A stretch of DNA of 64,000 bases. Source: Maratus speciosus (taxonomy: Eukaryota; Arthropoda; Arachnida; Araneae; Salticidae). The notes beneath the pieces are model-generated. The model ran no database searches. It saw nothing but the letters and a program-made list of their open reading frames with translations, and was not told the origin of the DNA. Made by a program: the position numbers and the translations under genes. Each line of letters begins with the position of its first letter. Position 1 is the first letter of the stretch. The stretch lies in assembly GCA_963932465.1 (NCBI GenBank), contig OZ010800.1:99219307-99283306 (forward strand), written 5' to 3'. Shown piece after piece: positions 58,888 to 64,000 of this stretch.

Positions 58888-59228
58888 CTATTCATCGACT
58901 TCATAAATAATACCAATAGCTCTAATCGGTTGAATATACTTTCTTAATTTGTTCTGATGTAGATGTCGAATACCTCCGTCAGGTAGTTTGACTGCATAGG
59001 AATGCACCGATTTTTGCTCATCTATCTTTCCGGGTCCCTTCCATTTTGAACACAGTTTATTAGAGGAATCGGTGATTAATACTACTACTTCATCTCCGAC
59101 GGAGAATGTTGTATCTTTCGACCTTAAATTGTGATGATGAACGTATCGCTGTTGTTCTGTTTCAGCCACGGTCTTTGAGTATTCTGTCACATCTTTTAAA
59201 CGTTCCCGAAGTTTCTGCATATAATCTG
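58888..59228 (-). pseudogene. Integrase C-terminal domain of the gypsy-type element
   Basis: The 110-residue frame 58888-59220 reads MQKLRERLKDVTEYSKTVAE, RYVHHHNLRSKDTTFSVGDE, VVVLITDSSNKLCSKWKGPG and VKLPDGGIRHLHQNKLRKYI: the 'GD.V.....KL...W.GP......Y.V...G..R..H.N.L' signature of gypsy integrase C-termini (GPY-like module). It sits one frame off the integrase core because of the duplication junction near 59250-59310, and leads directly into the RT N-terminal extension. Confidence 0.85.
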
Positions 59229-60176
59229 CTACAGACTCTCCAATTCCTTTGGGAATTTTGCTGTCAACGATTTAATAAGGATTGCTTCAGGCCAACGACT
59301 ATGTAGATCCACTTCATCTTCCCAACTTAATTTCAATATAGCTAATGGTCCTACAGGCGGACGACCGTACACCAACAAGAATGGTGCAACACCAGTTGTG
59401 GCATTGGGGACTTCTCGGTATGCCCATAACAGAAATGGTAGTTGTTTGTCCCAACCTCTACCGTGAGAGTTTATGGCATGATGTATCATTGATTTCCTTG
59501 TTCCCACCCATCGTTCAACCAATCTATTTGATTGTGGGTAACATGGAGTTGAAAACTTAGCGAGACACTCCAATCGTTTCAAAAGTTCTTTTGTCAATTT
59601 TGAAGCAAAATTTCCTCCATTGTCCATGGCAATCATTCTAGGGATTCCAGTTATGACAAAAACTTCAATAAACGCCTCACAAGCTGCTTTTCCTGTCAAC
59701 GATTTAATAAGGATTGCTTCAGGCCAACGACTATGTAGATCCACTTCATCTTCCCAACTTAATTTCAATATAGCTAATGGTCCTACAGGCGGACGACCGT
59801 ACACCAACAAGAATGGTGCAACACCAGTTGTGGCATTGGGGACTTCTCGGTATGCCCATAACAGAAATGGTAGTTGTTTGTCCCAACCTCTACCGTGAGA
59901 GTTTATGGCATGATGTATCATTGATTTCCTTGTTCCCACCCATCGTTCAACCAATCTATTTGATTGTGGGTAACATGGAGTGGAAAACTTAGCGAGACAC
60001 TCCAATCGTTTCAAAAGTTCTTTTGTCAATTTTGAAGCAAAATTTCCTCCATTGTCCATGGCAATCATTCTAGGGATTCCAGTTATGACAAAAACTTCAA
60101 TAAACGCCTCACAAGCTGCTTTTGCTGTCAACGATTTAATAAGGATTGCTTCAGGCCAACGACTATGTAGATCCAT
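59229..60176 (-). pseudogene. Integrase core with in-frame 144-residue tandem duplication
   Basis: The 315-residue frame contains two full copies of the core, each with DLHSRWPEAILIKSL (first catalytic Asp just before HSRW), IAMDNGGNFASKL (second Asp), CYPQSNRLVERWVGTRKSMI (catalytic Glu in VERW) and PNATTGVAPFLLVYGRPPVG. A third partial start (DLHSRWPEAILIKSLTA) precedes KFPKELESL. The unit is 432 bp; copies at 59745-60176 and 59313-59744 differ at only about two bases (SLTA/SLTG and one silent or near-silent site). A single gypsy integrase would have one core. The doubled product could not be a normal integrase, and an assembly artefact is possible. Confidence 0.88.
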
Positions 60177-60600
60177 AATATCCAGAACATACTGATGGCC
60201 TCGAGAAGACTTCAGCTCAATTGGTCCTAAAATATCTGAGTTTACTACTTGAAATGGGAGTTCTGGTCTTCCGACCGCTTAAATAGGTGTTCTGTCCGTT
60301 ACTTTTGTTTTTCTGCGCATTTGACAATCATGACAAGCTGCACATAGTTGTTTTACTTATTTCGGCCTTCCTTCCCACCAAAACGACATAGCAATTCTAT
60401 CTCTTGTTTTCATAGCAGCTAAGCGTCCACCAGTTGGTGTTTCATGTGCTAATCTTAAAATTTCATGTTTTCTACAGGCAGGTACAACAAGTTGAACATA
60501 ACTTTGTCCTCCAACTTTGCCTCTATGATACAATAAACCGGATTGAACCCAATAATTTTATTTCTGCCGTTTTGGATCTTCAAAGCATTTTTCTAATGTA
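60176..60600 (-). pseudogene. Integrase N-terminal zinc domain of the gypsy-type element
   Basis: Minus strand: SGLLYHRGKVGGQSYVQLVV, then LRLAHETPTGGRLAAMKTRD, SFWWEGRPK, a stop, VKQLCAACHDCQMRRKTKVT, another stop, RPELPFQVVNSDILGPIELK and RGHQYVLDIMD. This is the H-H-C-C zinc-binding domain (His in LAHETPTGG, Cys in CAACHDC) followed by the start of the core. Two in-frame stops (near 60358 and 60280). Confidence 0.82.
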
Positions 60601-60908
60601 GAACAAGCCAATTGCTTCTTTTTCAACAGTTGCGCTTGTGAAACTGAACGACTTTCCTTCTGGTCCTCATGAACAACATTTTTGGGCACAACAGTTGCCT
60701 CGACTGGAGTTGGAATCAGTTCCAAATCTGAAGCTTCTTTGTCTTCATCTTCATTTTTTAGATTTGTTTCCAGTTTTCTTTCTGGACACCTTCCCTACAC
60801 ATTGAATACAGGTTTTTCTTTATTTTCTTCAACCGGGGTGATATCTACCTCATTCCCTAAATACAACTTCTGCTGTTCTTTTAACAGAAAGAAAAACGTT
60901 GGGAGTGA

Positions 60909-61307
60909 TCAAAGCTTCTTCGTTCTCCTACCTCCTTCTACTTCAACTACCGCAATCAGTACTCGTACATACGGAATAACCTCATCTTCTGTCCGAAGAG
61001 TGAGCATAACGAAAACAAGCTTTGCTTCAACAGGACTCCATATTGTGGGTCTCAAGAATACTTTTCCACATGACTGTAAATAGTCTTCCGACACCACCGA
61101 CTTCCGGAGCACTGTAATCTCCGCACCACTATCGATGATTCTCTGAAACTTCTGGTTACCGATTCCTAGATCTACCTTAAGAAGTCTCCCATCTGTTTCT
61201 TCAACCGGAATATTCACATTCAGAACAATTGCATTTAGACCCTTTTTCTCAAGATCGCTTTTCGAATTTTTCCCTCCATCTTGTTTTGCTGTATTCAATT
61301 TGGACAA
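60909..61307 (-). pseudogene. Aspartic protease of the gypsy-type element
   Basis: The 132-residue frame shows VDLGIGNQKFQRIIDSGAEI followed by TVLRKSVV: the DSGA active-site motif of retroviral-type proteases, at about residues 58-61. Downstream, a glutamate- and valine-rich tail ends at RRTKKL. The spacer between protease and integrase (60600-60900) is low in identifiable domains and has stops. Confidence 0.75.
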
Positions 61308-61350
61308 TACTTATTCACAAGCCATTCCTTGCCACATGCGAAACAGGTAT
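61306..61350 (-). pseudogene. Degenerate gag zinc knuckle
   Basis: Minus strand reads CFACGKEWLVNKYCPN: C-x2-C, four residues, Leu where the CCHC His should be, four residues, Cys. It sits directly upstream of the protease, as in gag of gypsy-type elements. Gag sequence farther upstream is not recognisable beyond about 61470. Confidence 0.6.
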
Positions 61351-61443
61351 ATTTTGGGCGAAATTATCTTTTTTCTCGTTGCACTCCGAGAGATGCTTCA
61401 GTCTTGGGTTCAAATTTCGATTTACCATCTCTCATATCTTTTT

Positions 61444-61473
61444 AGGTAGCTTTCTTTACAAAAAAGCTACCTA
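61444..61473. repeat. Perfect 10-bp-stem hairpin
   Basis: AGGTAGCTTT and AAAGCTACCT flank a 9-10 base loop. It marks the point where recognisable gypsy-type sequence ends. Function unknown. Confidence 0.55.
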
Positions 61474-61565
61474 TTGCAGCCGTTCGGAGGAAAGCGATTT
61501 CAAAAAATTTTGGTATATTTTCATCGATCATGACCCCCAGACCCCGAAACCAACCTCCGTTCAAA

Positions 61566-61567
<2 letters not shown>

Positions 61568-61609
<42 letters not shown>
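61568..61609. repeat. (TA)n microsatellite
   Basis: About 20 TA units directly before the satellite array. Confidence 0.9.
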
Positions 61610-61611
<2 letters not shown>

Positions 61612-61635
61612 GACCTATGTCACACTGTAAATCCC

Positions 61636-62815
61636 GTAATTAGGAACCGAATTTGATGTAATTCGGTGTGTACATAGTACATACCAATGTCTCGACCGAG
61701 TTCGTTGGCCAGCTTCATCCGCCGTTTTGTTTCAAAATGGCGGCCATTTAAAAATTTTTAAAATTTTTAAAACTTGAAATGTGGTACCAAAAAATTAAAA
61801 TTGAAAAAAATATTTTCTTCTTATGTGTTTGACCTTGATAAAAAGATTCGGGACCAGTTTTTGTTTCGTCTATATCTTAAGAAATGGCTGAGTTATAGCA
61901 TTTTGAATTTCTAGCGTGGCTGACATTTTGAAACGTCCTGATTTTTCTCACGTAATAACAGGCGTATTTATGAACCGACTTTGATGTACCTTGGTGTGTA
62001 CATAGTACATACAAATATCTCGACCGAGTTCGTTGACCGGCTTCATCCGCCATCTTGTTTCAAAATGGCGGCCATTTAAAAAAATAAAAAAATAAAATAA
62101 TTTAAATGAGATACCAAAAAATTGGAAAGTGAAAAAGATTTTTTTGTATGTGTTTGACCTTAATACAAAGATTCCGGAACAGTTTTTCTTTCGTCTATAT
62201 CTAAAAAAAATGGCTGAGTAATAGCATTTTGAATTTCTCTTGTGGCTGATATTTTAAAACGACCTGATTTTTGTCACGCGATAACAGGCGTAATTATGAA
62301 CCTATTTGGATGTAACTTGGTCTGTACATAGTACATACCAATGTCTCGACCGAGTTCGTTGGCCAGCTTCATTCGCCATCTTGTTTCAAAAGGGTTGCCA
62401 TTTAAAAAGAATTAAATTTAAAATTCAAAATGAGGTATTAAACAATTGGGAAATGAAAAAGATTTTTTTATGTGTTTTATGTGATTCCGGAGCAGTTTTT
62501 GTTTCTGAAAATTTGTTCTTTTGTTTATATCTTTAAAAATGGTTGATTTATAGCACTTTGGATTTCTAGCATGGCTAACATTTTGAAACGATCTTGTATT
62601 TGTCAGGCGATAACACACGTATTCGCCTATTTCGATGTAAGAAGGCACGTGGATAGTATACATCAACACCTCGACCAAGTTCGCTGGCCAGATTCATCAG
62701 CCATCTTGTTTCAAAATGGCGAGTATTAAATTAAAAAATATATATTTATTTAAAGTGAGGTGCAAAAAAATTAGAAATTGAAAAAGGTTTCTTTCTTAAG
62801 TATTTGACCTTGATA
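61636..62815. repeat. Satellite-like array, four units of about 327 bp
   Basis: TACATAGTAC recurs at 61671, 61999 and 62325, with a diverged form at about 62653. Each unit contains CTCGACCGAGTTCGTTGG, CATCTTGTTTCAAAATGG and TGTGTTTGACCTTGAT, and ends in a 'CACG(T/C)GATAACAGGCGTA' joint. Units diverge by perhaps 10-20 percent, the last most. No frame spans them. Confidence 0.85.
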
Positions 62816-63060
62816 CACTGCAAATAGAGGCGTCTTAAATTAAGACACATATGTGACTGAAAAAGTTATTCAGACACTTAAGTGTCTAAATTTGAAATTT
62901 CAGACATCACAGATGTCTAAATTTAAGATACATAAGTGTCTTACTATGATCATGGCATAAATGAGCTGATTAAAATGTCTGAATAATGGTGATATGTCTG
63001 AAATTAAGACATTTAGAAATTTAGACACTTAAGTGTCTAAATGCGATACAGTTGTATCAT
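62815..63060. repeat. Palindromic AAGTGTCT repeat block
   Basis: The palindrome GACACTTAAGTGTC occurs exactly at 62873-62886 and 63025-63038, with several related half-palindromes between them (AAGACACATATGTG, GACATCACAGATGTC, TAAGTGTCTTA). The block begins CACTGCAAATAGAGGCG after GATA. The layout suggests a MITE-like repeat made of TCTRAATT palindromes. No coding. Confidence 0.7.
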
Positions 63061-63649
63061 ATGTGTGATAACTGTATGTATAAATGTATTGCAATTTGTA
63101 TGCCAGCACTACCAGAAAATTTTTTTCGAATGGATAAAGGATGTTTAAAATATTTTTATCCATTAGATTTGGTATTATTTTATTTAAAAAAAGTAATTTG
63201 ATTAAATCATGGGACATCTGGAAAATTAAAATAGATCGCTTACTAAAGTTTTGGGACTAAATTACTTTTGACGCAATAAATAAATCAGTAATTGCTTTTC
63301 ACAAAATATATTTATTTCCAAGGAAGGATCAACCCCCCTCCCCTCTAAATACTAAGAGATGTACCGGTAGAAAGAAATTTAGGGAGGGGCAAAATTTTGG
63401 AACAGGTGTGACTGGGGTCAACAGCGTAATCTGCTTTTCTAAAATGCAGAACATAAACATGAAATAGGCAAACTAAGAATATTTTGTCAGAACTCCTTGT
63501 GCAAGAAATTTTTAAAGATATCAACATAAAAATAAATATAACAAGTTGGAAATTGCACGTCAAACGTGGCAAATGAGGTGCGTTCGTACTATAACTAGTT
63601 TTATAAGTATTTTTTGCACTGCATATTGTACTGAATGTATATTTTACTG
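63061..63649. other. Intergenic stretch, nothing recognised
   Basis: AT-rich sequence with a C-rich patch at 63331-63344. Short frames only. Confidence 0.4.
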
Positions 63650-63960
63650 CACTTCATAAGCGCATATCAATTTCATTCTTTTTGAAAAGCTGTAACATCA
63701 TTAAAATGCACTTGAAATAATTTTTTTCCATTGGCCGTAATGTAACGGTAAACTTTTGACTGTACTAATTAAAGTATACATCCGATTTTCATAAAATTTG
63801 AAATGACTCGACAGAATTATGCAATAATTATATATTTTAAATTTCAAACAAATCGGTTGGGTAGTTTTTGCGCTGTTATAGACGGACAGACAGATGGACT
63901 GAACGACGACTATAGGTACTACGTATTTATATAATTAAGAACGCATCTAAAAATTTAACA
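63650..63960. repeat. Diverged relative of the E2 interior
   Basis: ATATCAATTTCATTCTTTTT, GTAACATCATTAAAATGCAC and GTAATGTAACGGTAAACTTT follow the same order as ACCAATTTCATTATAATTGA, GTAACAGCATTAAAATACAC and GATATTGTAACGAAATACTT in E2 (5925-6025). Downstream is TTTTTGCGCTGTTATAGACG, then GACAGACAGA, similar in kind to the GCACGGACAGGCAGAC block of E2. No E2 ends are present here. Confidence 0.55.
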
Positions 63961-64000
63961 ATTAAGAGATAGTAATCGTTCAAAAATAAGTTTCAAACGA

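Larger units (their letters stand above)
57440..61470 (-). mobile_element. Ty3/gypsy-type element with gmr1 order PR-IN-RT-RH
   Basis: On the minus strand the order is gag zinc knuckle (61306-61350), protease (60909-61307), integrase (58888-60570), reverse transcriptase (58105-58850) and RNase H (57440-58129). In ordinary Ty3/gypsy elements integrase comes last; integrase before RT is known in copia and in the gmr1 group of Ty3/gypsy. RT, protease and integrase motifs here are of gypsy type, not copia. Sequence runs continuously from the integrase C-terminus into the RT N-terminus, so the order is not an obvious rearrangement. 5' truncated near 61470. Confidence 0.8.

Noticed and set aside
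59345..60195. Plus-strand frames opposite the integrase core, duplicated
   Set aside because: Antisense shadows that repeat only because the integrase unit is duplicated.
1..64000. CRISPR arrays, bacterial operons, tRNA or rRNA genes
   Set aside because: The sequence is eukaryotic; repeats here are tandem or dispersed without regular unique spacers, and no B-box GGTTCRANTCC match in a tRNA-like context was seen.

Overview
This is a eukaryotic, AT-rich, intron-era repeat landscape, most likely from an arthropod genome. That guess rests on the mix of Penelope-like, Ty1/copia, BEL/Pao, Ty3/gypsy, piggyBac, Tc1/mariner, pogo-like and hAT-like remnants and on (TA)n microsatellites; the species cannot be read from the sequence. 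I see no convincing host protein gene, tRNA or rRNA. Almost everything that can be recognised is a transposable element or a tandem repeat, nested inside one another and mostly decayed.

Layout. 1-3.4 kb: a decayed multi-copy ORF on the minus strand and short tandem repeats. 3.4-9.2 kb: a 'composite A' made of a Penelope-like element (PLE, minus strand), a 1.27 kb terminal-inverted-repeat element (called E2 here) and a noncoding block of degenerate repeats. 9.2-14.8 kb: a Ty1/copia retrotransposon with both LTRs, minus strand, cut in its reverse transcriptase by an 863 bp foldback MITE. 15.2-17.3 kb: a piggyBac-type deletion derivative. 17.9-21.5 kb: a decayed DDE transposase, a hAT-type MITE and a pogo-like tail. 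21.6-24.6 kb: a BEL/Pao pol remnant (minus). 24.6-26.1 kb: a mariner-like element with terminal repeats. 26.1-27.9 kb: a foldback element. 29.8-31.2 kb: an AGGGTTCCGTAC-ended element. 33.4-34.2 kb: a Tc1-like fragment. 34.6-35.6 kb: a tandem repeat array.

35.8-55.4 kb is the most structured part. A 10 kb unit (8.1 kb without one piggyBac insertion) is tandemly duplicated. Each unit holds a piece of PLE in flipped orientation, a 1.5 kb TIR element (called GGG element here) in minus orientation, the rest of the PLE, E2, the noncoding block, a truncated copia LTR, and a GGG element in plus orientation. The five GGG copies alternate in orientation and sit exactly on the breakpoints, so they are the likely substrates of the inversion and the duplication. 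One GGG copy carries a piggyBac element whose empty site is visible in the sister copies.

55.7-56.2 kb: a small TTAA-flanked MITE. 56.8-61.5 kb: a Ty3/gypsy-type element on the minus strand with domain order protease - integrase - reverse transcriptase - RNase H, the unusual 'gmr1' order, and an in-frame tandem duplication of its integrase core. 61.6-63.1 kb: a roughly 327 bp satellite and a palindromic repeat. The window ends in a relative of the E2 interior.

The genes do not form a working pathway; they record successive insertions. All four large retroelements (PLE, copia, BEL/Pao, gmr1-type) lie on the minus strand, which is worth noting for any small-RNA locus hypothesis.
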